A stretch of 64,000 nucleotides of DNA from Zafaria ginkgonis (GCF_039540195.1 NZ_BAABEO010000008.1:558001-622000); one strand, 5' to 3'. Shown: positions 34,023 through 42,612, counted from the stretch's first letter. Translations and numbers: made by a program. Notes: generated by a model not told the origin, from the letters alone.

Positions 34023-34718
34023 TCAGGACCGGCCGGCCACCTGCGCCTCGACGATCGCAAGCAGGCGAGGGTCGCTGATCGGCCGGAAATGGCCCATGGC
34101 ATCCAGCTTGACGTTCACGGCGCCCTCCAGGAAGCTCCCCCCCGGGATGTGCGGGTCGAAGACGCTGTATACGGAGGCGATGCGGTGGTTGATCTTCAGG
34201 TTCCTGGCCAGCTTGAGGAGCCCGGCATTGCGCGGGGAGAAGTCCCGCAGCCTGCGCAGCGGGGCAAAGCGCGCGTAGGCGGAACCCGAAAACGGGGTGT
34301 TGATGGCCGTCATCCGGTCCACCCGCCAGGCCTGGTCCGAAGCGGTCATCACGTACTTGCCGATCAGGCCGCCCTTGCTGTGGGCCACCAGCAGCACGTT
34401 GCGCAGATCGTTCTCCTTCAGGTACCGCGCCACCACCCGGGCCATGTCCGGCACGCTGCCGTGGTTGTAGCCAAAGCCCTTGACTCTGTGGACCGGATGT
34501 CCGGCCGCGTGCAGGCGTTCGGCCACGGGATGCATGAACTGCCACGTCTCCCAGATGCCGGGGATGAGCACCACCGGGGCCGCACCCGGCTTCGTGCCCT
34601 TCAGGAAGTGGCGGTGGTCGGCCGGAAACAGGAAAGCGTGAATCTGCCAGCGGGCCACGTAGAGATAGTCCAGGCACCAGGCGCGGCCGCGCCGCAGGAG
34701 TTCGGCCGGCCGGCTCAT
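34023..34718 (-). CDS. Alpha/beta hydrolase (lipase-like)
   Basis: 231 residues. Seen: oxyanion-region VVLIPGIWETWQFM, nucleophile elbow AHSKGG (Ser in LLVAHSKGGLIG, deviating from GHSMGG by Ala and Lys), and a C-terminal GHFRPISDP carrying the likely catalytic His. The N-terminus (about 1-30) is basic and aromatic without a signal peptide. Its ATG overlaps the stop of the upstream hydrolase by four bases (ATGA), so the two are translated together. Substrate unknown; triacylglycerol-lipase-like esterases resemble it most. Confidence 0.82.
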   Translation of the reverse strand: MSRPAELLRRGRAWCLDYLYVARWQIHAFLFPADHRHFLKGTKPGAAPVVLIPGIWETWQFMHPVAERLHAAGHPVHRVKGFGYNHGSVPDMARVVARYLKENDLRNVLLVAHSKGGLIGKYVMTASDQAWRVDRMTAINTPFSGSAYARFAPLRRLRDFSPRNAGLLKLARNLKINHRIASVYSVFDPHIPGGSFLEGAVNVKLDAMGHFRPISDPRLLAIVEAQVAGRS

Positions 34719-35461
34719 CCGGGCCCCACCAGCCCGCGGCACAGCCTGGCGACCTCCGGCGCGGACCTCACCATCAGCGCATGGGCCTCGCCCGCGACTT
34801 CCGCCGTCTGGGCGCCCGGCCTCAGCGCTGCCAGTTCCTCGACCCAGCGCCGCGGCGCCAGGGGATCCTTGGTGCCGCGGCCGATCAGCAGGGGCGCCTG
34901 GATGCCGCCGATGGCGTCCTCGATGTGGTGGCCCAGCATGGCCGCCGCGGTCTGCAGGTACCAGGACGGGCCGCAGCGGAGCGCGTAGTCCGTGACCACC
35001 ACGGCGGTCACGGACGGCGGTTCGCGCAGGCTGTCCTGTCCCAGGCGGAGTGCCTGCCGCCAGAAGCCCCGTTCGGCCGCGTAGTTCGCCGGTCCCAGCA
35101 GGACCACGCCGGACAGCAGCTGCCCGGTAAGCGCCATTTCCGCGGCGATCTGGGCGCCCATCGAGTGCCCAACGAGGACGGGGGCCTCCGTGCCGATCCG
35201 GTCCAGCGCGGCCCAAAGCACACGAGCGTATTCAGGGACCGACAAGGCGTGGGCCGGCTTGGGCGCCCGCCCGTGGCCGGGCAGGTCCACGTTGTGCACC
35301 ACCGCGTCCCGGGACAGTTCGTCCGCGAGCGGGCGAAAGTAGCGCGAGGAAACCCCGATGCCATGGATCAGCACGTACGTCGTCGCACCGGCCCCGGAGG
35401 TGTGGATGTGCACGGTGGCCCCCTCGAGGACCACCTCGCGTTCTTCAGGCTTTGCTGTCAT
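34715..35461 (-). CDS. Alpha/beta hydrolase
   Basis: 248 residues with a complete fold: LIHGIGVSSRYFRP (oxyanion), DLPGHGRAPKP, nucleophile GHSMGAQIA, Asp in GRGTKDPLAPR and His in GEAHALM. This set matches C-C hydrolases and carboxylesterases of the MhpC/RutD type. Start: ATG at 35461 with AAGGAG nine bases upstream. An 18-bp tandem duplication creates another in-frame ATG at 35494. It is coupled to the second hydrolase by an ATGA overlap. Substrate unknown. Confidence 0.85.
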   Translation of the reverse strand: MTAKPEEREVVLEGATVHIHTSGAGATTYVLIHGIGVSSRYFRPLADELSRDAVVHNVDLPGHGRAPKPAHALSVPEYARVLWAALDRIGTEAPVLVGHSMGAQIAAEMALTGQLLSGVVLLGPANYAAERGFWRQALRLGQDSLREPPSVTAVVVTDYALRCGPSWYLQTAAAMLGHHIEDAIGGIQAPLLIGRGTKDPLAPRRWVEELAALRPGAQTAEVAGEAHALMVRSAPEVARLCRGLVGPG

Positions 35462-35495
35462 GGCCAGCGACTCCTTAATGGCCAGCGACTCCATA
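35460..35495. repeat. 18-bp tandem duplication at a start codon
   Basis: ATGGCCAGCGACTCC is repeated at 35460-35474 and 35478-35492 (18-bp period). Read on the minus strand, each copy carries GGAGTCGCTGGCCAT, so the duplication supplied an extra ribosome site and start codon for the hydrolase gene. Confidence 0.85.
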
Positions 35496-35542
35496 GGCGT
35501 TGGTCACATGGTAGGGCATCGGGCAGGACCTTGGCCGAAAAC

Positions 35543-35550
35543 NNNNNNNN
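35543..35550. other. Assembly gap (8 N)
   Basis: Eight undetermined bases between the hydrolase operon and gabT. The adjacent sequence is a hairpin, which probably caused the gap. The true length missing is unknown. Confidence 0.95.
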
Positions 35551-35567
35551 CCCTCCGCGAAGGAGGG
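35551..35567 (-). terminator. Hairpin after gabT, next to the assembly gap
   Basis: CCCTCC-GCGAA-GGAGGG, 69 bases past the gabT stop. On the minus strand it is followed by the N run and then GTTTT, so the tail of a terminator may be in the gap. Confidence 0.5.
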
Positions 35568-35635
35568 CGCCGGCCGCCGCCGTTGCGCCGGGGGCGCGGC
35601 TGCGCCGATGCTTGCCGCTACACCGGTGCTTGCCG

Positions 35636-36976
35636 CTACGCGTTGGCGCGGATGGCGGCCTCAAGGACGGCGAGCGAGTCGGCAAGCAGTTCGTCGCCGA
35701 TGACCAGCGGCGGCAGCAGGCGGATGACGTTGCCGTAGGTGCCGCAGGTGAGGATGACCACGCCCTGCGCCAGGCAGTCGGCGGCGATCTTCTTGGTCAG
35801 GTCGGCGTCCGGCTCCTTGCCGCCGGGCTTGACGAACTCGAGCGCCAGCATGGCGCCGCGGCCGCGGACCTCGCCGAGGGCCGGGACCTGCTCCTGCAGC
35901 GGGCGGGCCCAGGCGTAGAACGCGGACTCGATCTCACGGGCACGGCCGTTGAGGTCCTGCTCCTCCATGTACTCGATCGCGGCCAGCGCGCCGGCGACGG
36001 CGACCGGGTTGCCGCCGTAGGTGCCGCCCAGGCCACCCGGGTGCACGGAATCGAGCAGGTCGGCGCGGCCCACGATGCCGGAGAGCGGCATGCCGCCGGC
36101 GATGCCCTTCGCGAGGGTGAGGATGTCCGGAACCACGCCCTCGTGGTCGGAGGCGAACCAGGCGCCGGTACGGCAGAAGCCGGCCTGGACCTCGTCGGCG
36201 ACGAAGACGATGCCCTGCTCCTTGGCCCACTCGGCCAGGCGCGGCAGGAAGCCCTCGGCCGGGACGATGAAGCCGCCCTCGCCCTGGATCGGCTCGATGA
36301 TGATCGCGGCGATCTGGTCCCCGCCGATCTGCTTCTCCATGGCCAGGATGGCGCGCTCGGCGGCTTCCTTGCCGGAGATGCTCGGGTTCTCCTCACGGAA
36401 CGGGTAGCTCATCGGCATCCGGTAGATCTCCGGAGCCAGCGGGCCGAAGCCGCGCTTGTACGGGGCGGCCTTGGCGGTCAGTCCCATGGTGAGGTTGGTG
36501 CGGCCGTGGTAGGCGTGGTCGAAGGCGACGACGGCCTGGCGGCCGGTGGCGATGCGGGCGACCTTGATGGCGTTCTCCACGGCCTCGGAGCCGGAGTTGA
36601 AGAACACGGCCTTCTTGGCGTGGTTTCCGGGGGTCAGCTCGGCCAGCTTCTCCGCCAGTTCGACGTAGCCCTCGTAGGGGGTGACCATGAAGCAGGTGTG
36701 GGTGAAGCGCGCGGCCTGCTCGGCCACCGCGGCGGCGACCTTCGGGTTGGAGGCGCCCACGGTGGTCACCGCGATACCGGAGCCCAGGTCCACCAGGGAG
36801 TTGCCGTCCACGTCCACGATCACGCCGCCGTCGGCGTCCACCGCGTACACCGGCACCGAGGAGGCCACACCGGCGGCGACGGCGGAGCTGCGGCGCTCGG
36901 CCAGCGCCGCGGACTTGGGGCCGGGGAAGGCTCCGTCGATGCGTCGCTTCTGCTCAAGGCGGTACTGAATGTCCAT
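35636..36976 (-). CDS. gabT: 4-aminobutyrate aminotransferase
   Basis: PLP class III aminotransferase that transfers the amino group of GABA to 2-oxoglutarate, giving succinate semialdehyde. 446 residues. Seen: FFNSGSEAVENAIKVAR, FDHAYHGRTNLTM, EPIQGEGGF, ADEVQAGFCRTG and the PLP lysine in LAKGIAGGMPLSG near 288. Start: ATG with AAAAGGAA upstream. A succinate-semialdehyde dehydrogenase is not adjacent. An NSS transporter with its small subunit lies upstream on the same strand, and a PucR regulator is divergent, which suggests a GABA uptake and use unit. Confidence 0.93.
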   Translation of the reverse strand: MDIQYRLEQKRRIDGAFPGPKSAALAERRSSAVAAGVASSVPVYAVDADGGVIVDVDGNSLVDLGSGIAVTTVGASNPKVAAAVAEQAARFTHTCFMVTPYEGYVELAEKLAELTPGNHAKKAVFFNSGSEAVENAIKVARIATGRQAVVAFDHAYHGRTNLTMGLTAKAAPYKRGFGPLAPEIYRMPMSYPFREENPSISGKEAAERAILAMEKQIGGDQIAAIIIEPIQGEGGFIVPAEGFLPRLAEWAKEQGIVFVADEVQAGFCRTGAWFASDHEGVVPDILTLAKGIAGGMPLSGIVGRADLLDSVHPGGLGGTYGGNPVAVAGALAAIEYMEEQDLNGRAREIESAFYAWARPLQEQVPALGEVRGRGAMLALEFVKPGGKEPDADLTKKIAADCLAQGVVILTCGTYGNVIRLLPPLVIGDELLADSLAVLEAAIRANA

Positions 36977-37174
36977 GGGGGCGTTCCTTTTCCGGCAGGT
37001 TGCCTCAGGGGATGAAAGGGGTTCGTGCGGCGAGCCTATGCCCACCGGGCCCGCTCCACCAGTGGAAACGGCACAGCCAAAGCGCCGTCCCACCGTGCAA
37101 GTGCACAGCCTCCGTCACCGCCCCGGGCCGGGCGGGTGCCCGGCGGCAACGGCGCGGGCCCGGGAGCCGCCGCC

Positions 37175-37312
37175 CTAGAGTTCGGGGGCATGTTCCTCGG
37201 GCAGGTGGCCTTCATCCTCGGGATGGCGGATCAGGTTCACGATGGACCAAGCCAGGCCTCCCCACAACATCACCATCGAAATGATCATCAGGGTCAGGGC
37301 GGTGCCGTTCAT
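37175..37312 (-). CDS. MetS-type small subunit of NSS transporter, 45 aa
   Basis: A 45-residue peptide, below usual ORF cut-offs. It starts MNGTALTLMIISMVMLWGGL, is a single membrane helix (about 5-28), and ends in a charged tail HPEDEGHLPEEHAPEL. MetS-like peptides accompany NSS transporters in actinobacteria (MetPS of Corynebacterium glutamicum) and are needed for uptake. Its ATG overlaps the transporter stop by four bases (ATGA, 37309-37312), so translation is coupled, which strongly supports it being real. Confidence 0.88.
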   Translation of the reverse strand: MNGTALTLMIISMVMLWGGLAWSIVNLIRHPEDEGHLPEEHAPEL

Positions 37313-38886
37313 TGTCCCGCCTCCTCTTCAAATGCGGCCTGGTGTTGTTCGTATTCGGGATTGTGGAGCTTGGACCGGGCGCTCCACGGGATGAAGGTGA
37401 GCAGGATTGCCAGCACCGGCAGCAGCGCGGCCATGCCCCAGCCGAAGACGGCCAGGAAGTCCAGCGGATAGCCCTCGTAGGGGGTGGTGATCTTGGCGAT
37501 GAACTCATTGATCATGATGTAGCCGAGCAGGATGGGAACCAGGACCGCGATCAGCAGTATCCACGTCCGGCGCATCTTCAGCGAAGACACCAGGTTCAGG
37601 TGATGGGACAGGCTCGGCAGGCTGCGCAGCACCCAGGCGACCAGGATGACCAGGACCAGCGCGCCGGCGAGGATGCCGAAGATGTTGACGAACGCATCGG
37701 AGACGTCCAGCAGGTACAGCCCGGTGGTCGTGGGGAACAGCGCCAAGGACACCAGCGCGGTCGGGATACTCACCACCAGGGTGGCGGGCACTCGTCCCCA
37801 GCCGAGCTTGTCCTCCACCGCGGCGATGATGACCTCCAGGATCGACACCAGCGACGCCATTCCGGCAAAGACCAGGGATCCGAAGAAGAGGATGCCGATC
37901 AGGGTGCCGAACGGGGCCGCGGACGCGATGGTGGGGAATCCGATGAAGGCCAGCCCGATGCCCGGCACGGCCACGTCGGCGACCGAGGTCCCGGCGGTGA
38001 AGGCCATGAATCCCAGCGCCGCGAACACGCCGATGCCGGCAAGGATCTCGAACCCGCCGTTGGAGAACGCCACCACCAGGCCGGAGCCGGTCAGGTCCGT
38101 CTTGCGCTTGAGGTAGGAGGAGTAAGTGACCATGATGCCGAAGGCGACGGACAGCGAGAAGAAGGTGTGCCCGTAGGCGGCGGCCCAGACGCCGGGATTG
38201 GCCAGCGCCGCCCAGTCCGGGGTGAAGAAGGCATTCAGGCCGTCGATCGCGCCCGGCAGGAAGAGGGACTGGACCACCAGGATCACGAACATCACCATCA
38301 GCAGCGGGAAGAAGATGCTGTTGGCGCGGGCGATGCCCTTGTTCACGCCCGCGACCATGATCACGATCGTGAGCACCCAGACGGCCAGCAGCGGCCAGAC
38401 CACGGCGGCCACATAGTCGAACCCGATGCCGACGGTCTCCGAGACCTGCAGGAACTGCCCGGTGAAGAAGGCGGACGCGTCATCACCCCAGGCGGTTGTC
38501 ACGGAGAACCCGGTGTACATGATGGCCCAGGCGATGATCACCGCGTAGTACACGGCGATCACGAAACACACCAGCACCTGCCACCAGCCCACCGGCTCGA
38601 CCATGCGGTGCAGGCGGCGGTAGGCCAGCGGGGCCGAGCCGCGGAACTTGTGTCCGAGCGCGTAGTCGAGGAACAGCAGCGGAATGCCGGCGGTCAGCAG
38701 TGCCGCCAGGTAGGGAATGATGAAGGCGCCGCCGCCGTTTTCGTAGGCGATGTAGGGGAAGCGCCAGATGTTGCCGAGGCCGACGGCGGAGCCGATGGCC
38801 GAGAGTATGAACAGTCGGCGGGAGGAAAAGACTTCCCGCTGGCCGGCCGCCGCAGCCGCAGCGCCGGCGTCGGATGGAGTTGTCAT
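37309..38886 (-). CDS. Sodium-dependent NSS family transporter (MetP-like)
   Basis: Na+-coupled amino-acid importer with LeuT fold, 525 residues and about twelve membrane segments. Helix 1 carries the sodium/substrate signature SAIGSAVGLGNIWRFPY, and helix 6 SLSVAFGIMVTYSSY. Start: ATG at 38886. It is coupled to the 45-residue MetS-like gene and followed by gabT. C. glutamicum MetPS takes up methionine and alanine; beside gabT and a PucR regulator, GABA is an alternative substrate here, and NSS proteins include GABA carriers in animals. Substrate is therefore inferred only. Confidence 0.9.
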   Translation of the reverse strand: MTTPSDAGAAAAAAGQREVFSSRRLFILSAIGSAVGLGNIWRFPYIAYENGGGAFIIPYLAALLTAGIPLLFLDYALGHKFRGSAPLAYRRLHRMVEPVGWWQVLVCFVIAVYYAVIIAWAIMYTGFSVTTAWGDDASAFFTGQFLQVSETVGIGFDYVAAVVWPLLAVWVLTIVIMVAGVNKGIARANSIFFPLLMVMFVILVVQSLFLPGAIDGLNAFFTPDWAALANPGVWAAAYGHTFFSLSVAFGIMVTYSSYLKRKTDLTGSGLVVAFSNGGFEILAGIGVFAALGFMAFTAGTSVADVAVPGIGLAFIGFPTIASAAPFGTLIGILFFGSLVFAGMASLVSILEVIIAAVEDKLGWGRVPATLVVSIPTALVSLALFPTTTGLYLLDVSDAFVNIFGILAGALVLVILVAWVLRSLPSLSHHLNLVSSLKMRRTWILLIAVLVPILLGYIMINEFIAKITTPYEGYPLDFLAVFGWGMAALLPVLAILLTFIPWSARSKLHNPEYEQHQAAFEEEAGQ

Positions 38887-38914
38887 GGACCCACGGTAGG
38901 CTTCTGAATCTCCT

Positions 38915-38928
38915 CCAACAATCGTTGG
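38915..38928. promoter_or_regulatory. Inverted repeat in NSS/pucR divergent promoter
   Basis: CCAAC-AATC-GTTGG, 29 bases upstream of the NSS start and within the 132-base gap to pucR. A candidate operator for the PucR regulator. A second small palindrome ACACTTGTGT lies at 39007-39016, over the pucR -10. Confidence 0.45.
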
Positions 38929-39018
38929 CACGGCCGCCACGGCGGGCGCGGGGCGGCAGGCCCCTCCGCGACGGAGCGCATTGGATAAACGCACAACAAC
39001 TTCCCTACACTTGTGTGC

Positions 39019-40425
39019 ATGGCCATAACCCTTTCCACGCTGCTGGAATCCGCCCCGCTGCACCTTCATCCGCTCACGGCCATGGGGCCCGCCGCCGAAA
39101 AACCCATCCAGTGGGCAGCGGTGACCGAACTGGAGAACCCCGCCCCGTTCCTGGGCGGCGGCGAGGTGGTGCTCACCACCGGGCTGCGGCAGAAGACAGC
39201 GGCCGCGCAGGCGGCCTTCGTGGACCGCGTGCGCGACGCCGGCGCGCTGGCGCTGGGCTACGGGACCGGGCTGACCCACGCGAAGGTTCCGGCCGCCGTC
39301 GTGCGCCGGGCCGAGGAGCTGGGCCTGCCGGTCTTCGAGGTCCCCTACGAGACCCCGTTCGTCGCGATCACGCGGATGATCGCCGAGGCGATCGCCGCGG
39401 ACCACTTGGGGCGCCTGGAACGGCTGCTGCACGGCCACCAGCAGCTGGCCGCCGCGCTGCTGGGCGGGGGCGGGCTGCACGGGCTGCTGCACGAGCTCTC
39501 CCGCCTGCTCGGCACGGCGGTGGCCCTGGACCAGTACGGGGCGCGCATCTACGGGCCCGAACCGGGGCAGGAGCGCTGGCACGAGGTCGCGATCGCCACC
39601 GGATTCACCGACCGCTGCGTGCTCTCCATCGCCGAACCCTACGGGCACGACGGGCTGGTGGACTACGCCCAGGGCCTGCTCGGCGTGGAGCTGGCCAGCC
39701 AGGCCAGGCTGCGCGAATCCCGGCGCATCGCGGCCGGGCAGGTGCTCCAGGACCTCGCCCGCGGCAGCCTGGAGGGCCAGGACGCGGCGCTGCGGCTGAC
39801 CAGCGTGGGGATCGGGACCTCGGCGCCGCTGGCGGTGCTGCTGGTCGAGGCCGTCGGCCACCCGCGCGCGCTGCGCACGCTGCCGCTGCCGCCGGCGCTG
39901 GCCTCCGCTGCGGGGGCCCTGGTGGAGGACCGGCTCGCGGTGGTGCTGGCCACGGAGGACGCCGAGCCGGTGGCCCGGGAACTGGACGCCTTCCTGCACG
40001 GGGCCGGGGTGCCCTCCCGCGTCGCCTTCGGCGGCTCCTACGTCCAGGCGAAGGGGCTGCGCTGGAGCTACTTCGAGGCCCTGGAGGCCCTGCGCCACGG
40101 GGAACGGGTGAACCGCCCCTCCCGGCTGTCGCTGACCTCCCTGCTGCTGGCCGCCCATGACGTGCCGCTGGCCGCGCTCGCCAAGGAGGCGCTGCATCCG
40201 CTGGAGGACTTCGATTCCGTCCATTCGGCGGACCTGATGTCCACGCTGCGCACCTACCTGGAACTGGACGGCAGCGTGGGCGCTGTCGCGGACCGGATGG
40301 GGCTGCACCGCAACACGGTGCGCTATCGCCTGCAGCAGGTCAGCGACCTGAGCGGCTACGACCCCTCCAACACGGCCGACCGGGTCCAGCTGTGGCTCGC
40401 GCTGGCCGCGCGGGACATCCAGTGA
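39019..40425 (+). CDS. PucR family transcriptional regulator
   Basis: 468 residues: N-terminal PucR ligand-binding domain (about 1-125), central GGDEF-like regulatory region, and a C-terminal helix-turn-helix with LDGSVGAVADRMGLHRNTVR followed by YRLQQVSDLSG. PucR proteins activate purine, GABA or amino-acid catabolic genes; C. glutamicum GabR of gabTDP is a member. It is divergent from the NSS-metS-gabT genes, its likely target. Start: ATG at 39019 with TACACT seven bases upstream and no Shine-Dalgarno, so a leaderless mRNA is likely; GTG at 39013 is an alternative. Confidence 0.9.
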   Translation: MAITLSTLLESAPLHLHPLTAMGPAAEKPIQWAAVTELENPAPFLGGGEVVLTTGLRQKTAAAQAAFVDRVRDAGALALGYGTGLTHAKVPAAVVRRAEELGLPVFEVPYETPFVAITRMIAEAIAADHLGRLERLLHGHQQLAAALLGGGGLHGLLHELSRLLGTAVALDQYGARIYGPEPGQERWHEVAIATGFTDRCVLSIAEPYGHDGLVDYAQGLLGVELASQARLRESRRIAAGQVLQDLARGSLEGQDAALRLTSVGIGTSAPLAVLLVEAVGHPRALRTLPLPPALASAAGALVEDRLAVVLATEDAEPVARELDAFLHGAGVPSRVAFGGSYVQAKGLRWSYFEALEALRHGERVNRPSRLSLTSLLLAAHDVPLAALAKEALHPLEDFDSVHSADLMSTLRTYLELDGSVGAVADRMGLHRNTVRYRLQQVSDLSGYDPSNTADRVQLWLALAARDIQ

Positions 40426-40451
40426 CGGCTCGGGAGGATAGGATTTGGGGC

Positions 40452-40886
40452 ATGGCTGAGATGTTCCTCGAGAAGTTCCGTTCCCTGGTCCCGCAGTACC
40501 TGGACGATGCGTGGCAGCCCGAGGACGGGCTGACCTCCCGGGAGCTGAACGAGGCCCTCGAGGTGTCCGGCGTGGACATTCCGCTGGCGCTGCGCGAGTT
40601 CTACCTGGCCCTGGGCGGGTGCGAGGACCTCATGGAGGCCTACTACTACATCTGGGACCCGGAAGAACTCGAGATCGAGGACGGCTACCTGCTCTTCATG
40701 GAGGACGAGGAGGAGAAGTACGTCTGGGGCGTGCGGGCGGACCAGCTGGACGTGCCCGACCCGATCGTGCACCGCCGCCTGAACGCGCGCGGGACCTGGA
40801 AGAGCGAGGAAGGCACCTTCAGCGAATACGTGCTGGACATGTTCGAGTGGGTCTTCGAGGAGCTCGAGCCGGAGCTTGGGGACTAG
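40452..40886 (+). CDS. SUKH (SMI1/KNR4)-like protein
   Basis: 144 residues, very acidic. The pattern VDIPLALREFYLALGG, then GYLLFMEDEEEKYVWGVRADQL and DPIVHRR, resembles SMI1/KNR4 domains, found in immunity proteins of toxin systems and in general regulatory proteins. No toxin gene is next to it. Start: ATG at 40452, with TAGGAT seven bases upstream and no good ribosome site (GGGAGG is too far), so it is probably leaderless. The family call is from memory of the fold pattern and is moderate. Confidence 0.65.
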   Translation: MAEMFLEKFRSLVPQYLDDAWQPEDGLTSRELNEALEVSGVDIPLALREFYLALGGCEDLMEAYYYIWDPEELEIEDGYLLFMEDEEEKYVWGVRADQLDVPDPIVHRRLNARGTWKSEEGTFSEYVLDMFEWVFEELEPELGD

Positions 40887-40890
40887 CCGC

Positions 40891-41397
40891 GTGGACGCGG
40901 GGCAATCCCGGGCCGGGCAGCAGCTCTGGTCCAGCCATGCCCCGGAAAACTACGCCTGCCCGTTCTGCGAGCTGCGCGACGGCGAGATCCGCTCCCCCGA
41001 GAACCTCTGCGCCCTCAGCGACCTGGTCCACCGGGACCGGACCGTCATGGCGTTCATGGCCTGCGACGGCTTCGGCAACCACGGCGGCCACGTGATGGTG
41101 GTCCCCACCGAGCACCACGAGACGCTCTACGACCTGCCGGACGGCACCGCGGCGGACATCATGGTGATGTCCCGCAAGATCGCCCTGGCCATGAAGCGGG
41201 CCTGGGACCCCGACGGCACCAGCGTGCGCCAGCACAACGAGCCCGCCGGAAACCAGCACGTGTGGCACTACCACCTGCACGTGTTCCCGCGCTTCCACGG
41301 CGACGAGCTCTACAAGCAGCTGCGCCACCGGGTCCCGGTGGAGGTCCGCGCCCGCAAGGCCGCGGAGCTGCGCGCGGTCCTGCCCGAATTCCTCTGA
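40891..41397 (+). CDS. HIT family nucleotide hydrolase/transferase
   Basis: Histidine-triad protein of 168 residues acting on nucleotide phosphoryl bonds (AMP-lysine, ApnA or related). Seen: CPFCELRDGEI zinc-binding Cys pair, GHVMVVPTEHHE, HNEPAGNQHVWHYHLHVFPR with the HxHxH triad, all HIT signatures. Start: GTG at 40891 after GGGGA; a TTG at 40876 would overlap the preceding gene. It is four bases after the SUKH-like stop, so both are probably one operon, and a strong hairpin follows. Confidence 0.9.
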   Translation: MDAGQSRAGQQLWSSHAPENYACPFCELRDGEIRSPENLCALSDLVHRDRTVMAFMACDGFGNHGGHVMVVPTEHHETLYDLPDGTAADIMVMSRKIALAMKRAWDPDGTSVRQHNEPAGNQHVWHYHLHVFPRFHGDELYKQLRHRVPVEVRARKAAELRAVLPEFL

Positions 41398-41430
41398 TTC
41401 TTGCCGGGTTCCCTCAGGCCGGGACCGCAA

Positions 41431-41482
41431 ACGACGGCGGGGCGGGAACCTTTGCTACGAAAGGTTCCCGCCCCGCCGTCGT
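41431..41482. terminator. Long bidirectional hairpin terminator
   Basis: Perfect 23-bp stem beginning ACGACGGCGGGGCGGG, with a GCTACG loop, between the convergent HIT gene (+) and polyprenyl synthase (-). Confidence 0.82.
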
Positions 41483-41501
41483 GGTCTTACGGATCCGGCG
41501 C

Positions 41502-42599
41502 CTAGAGTTCGCGGGTGACGACCGCGTCGGCGAAGGCCGCCAGCGAGGCCTTGACCGGCCCTTCCGGCAGCGGGGCCAGCACGGCACCTGCATCGTCGGC
41601 CCATTCGCGGGCCACGGCCCAGGCCTGCTGCGTGCACGGGTGCCCGGCCACGGCGCGCACGGCCTCGGCCAGCGCCTCGTCCCCGCTCAGGTCCCCGTCC
41701 ACCAGTTCCAGCACGGCGGCCGCGGAGGCGTCGCCCGCGGCGGCCGCGTCGCGCAGCAGCAGCACCGGCAGCGTCGGGACGCCCTCGCGCAGGTCGGTCC
41801 CGGGGGTCTTGCCCGAGCGCACCTTCGCGCCGGTGACGTCGATGACGTCGTCGGCCAGCTGGAAGGCGACGCCGACCTTCTCCCCGTACTCGCGCATCGT
41901 CTCCACGTACTGCCCGGCACCGCCGAACAGGACGCCGAAGATCCCCGAGGTCGAGAGCAGGGACGCGGTCTTGTCCGCAATGACCTGCAGGTAGTGCCCC
42001 ACCGCGTCCTCGTCCTCGCGGGGGCCGACGGACTCGTGCAGCTGGCCCAGGCAGAGCCGTTCGAACGTCTGGGCCTGGAGCATCACGGCCTGCGGCCCCA
42101 GCTCCGCCCCCAGGATGGAGGCGCGGGCGAAGATCAGGTCGCCGGTGAGGATGGCCACCGAGTTGCCCCAGACCTCGTGGGCCGTGGGGGCGCCGCGGCG
42201 GTACGGCGCCGAATCCATGACGTCGTCGTGGTACAGCGTGGCCAGGTGGGTCAGTTCCACGATGGTCGCGGCCTTGAGGACGTCGTCGTTCACCCCGCCG
42301 CCCAGCAGCGAGGACAGCACCACCAGCAGCGGCCGGATGCGCTTGCCGCCGGCCTCCACCAGGTGGCGGCTGGTGGCGTCGATCAGCGGGTCGGAGTTGG
42401 CGATCGCGTCGCGCAGCAGCTTTTCGACCCGGGCCATGCCCGTCGCGATGGCGGGCCCGAACTCCGGGTCCCCGGCCACCGCCGCGAAGCCCGGCGGGAG
42501 GTTCACCACGGCAGCCAGAGCGCTGGTCTCCGGGTTCAGGTCCACGGAGGCCGGCACGCCGTGTCCGGCTGCGGTCCAGTTGGTCTGGGAATCAGTCAC
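41502..42599 (-). CDS. Long-chain polyprenyl diphosphate synthase (menaquinone side chain)
   Basis: Adds isopentenyl units to allylic diphosphates to build the menaquinone tail. 365 residues: first Asp-rich motif LYHDDVMDSAPYRRG (about 123-137) and second LADDVID, with GGKRIRP near residue 83. The family includes GrcC, HepT and IspB; chain length cannot be read. Start: GTG at 42599, weak ribosome site, 13 bases after the menJ stop; coupling is likely. Third gene of menG-menJ-synthase operon, the order seen in mycobacteria (menH, Rv0561c, grcC1). Confidence 0.92.
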   Translation of the reverse strand: MTDSQTNWTAAGHGVPASVDLNPETSALAAVVNLPPGFAAVAGDPEFGPAIATGMARVEKLLRDAIANSDPLIDATSRHLVEAGGKRIRPLLVVLSSLLGGGVNDDVLKAATIVELTHLATLYHDDVMDSAPYRRGAPTAHEVWGNSVAILTGDLIFARASILGAELGPQAVMLQAQTFERLCLGQLHESVGPREDEDAVGHYLQVIADKTASLLSTSGIFGVLFGGAGQYVETMREYGEKVGVAFQLADDVIDVTGAKVRSGKTPGTDLREGVPTLPVLLLRDAAAAGDASAAAVLELVDGDLSGDEALAEAVRAVAGHPCTQQAWAVAREWADDAGAVLAPLPEGPVKASLAAFADAVVTREL

Positions 42600-42612
42600 G
42601 TTCTAGCGCTTA

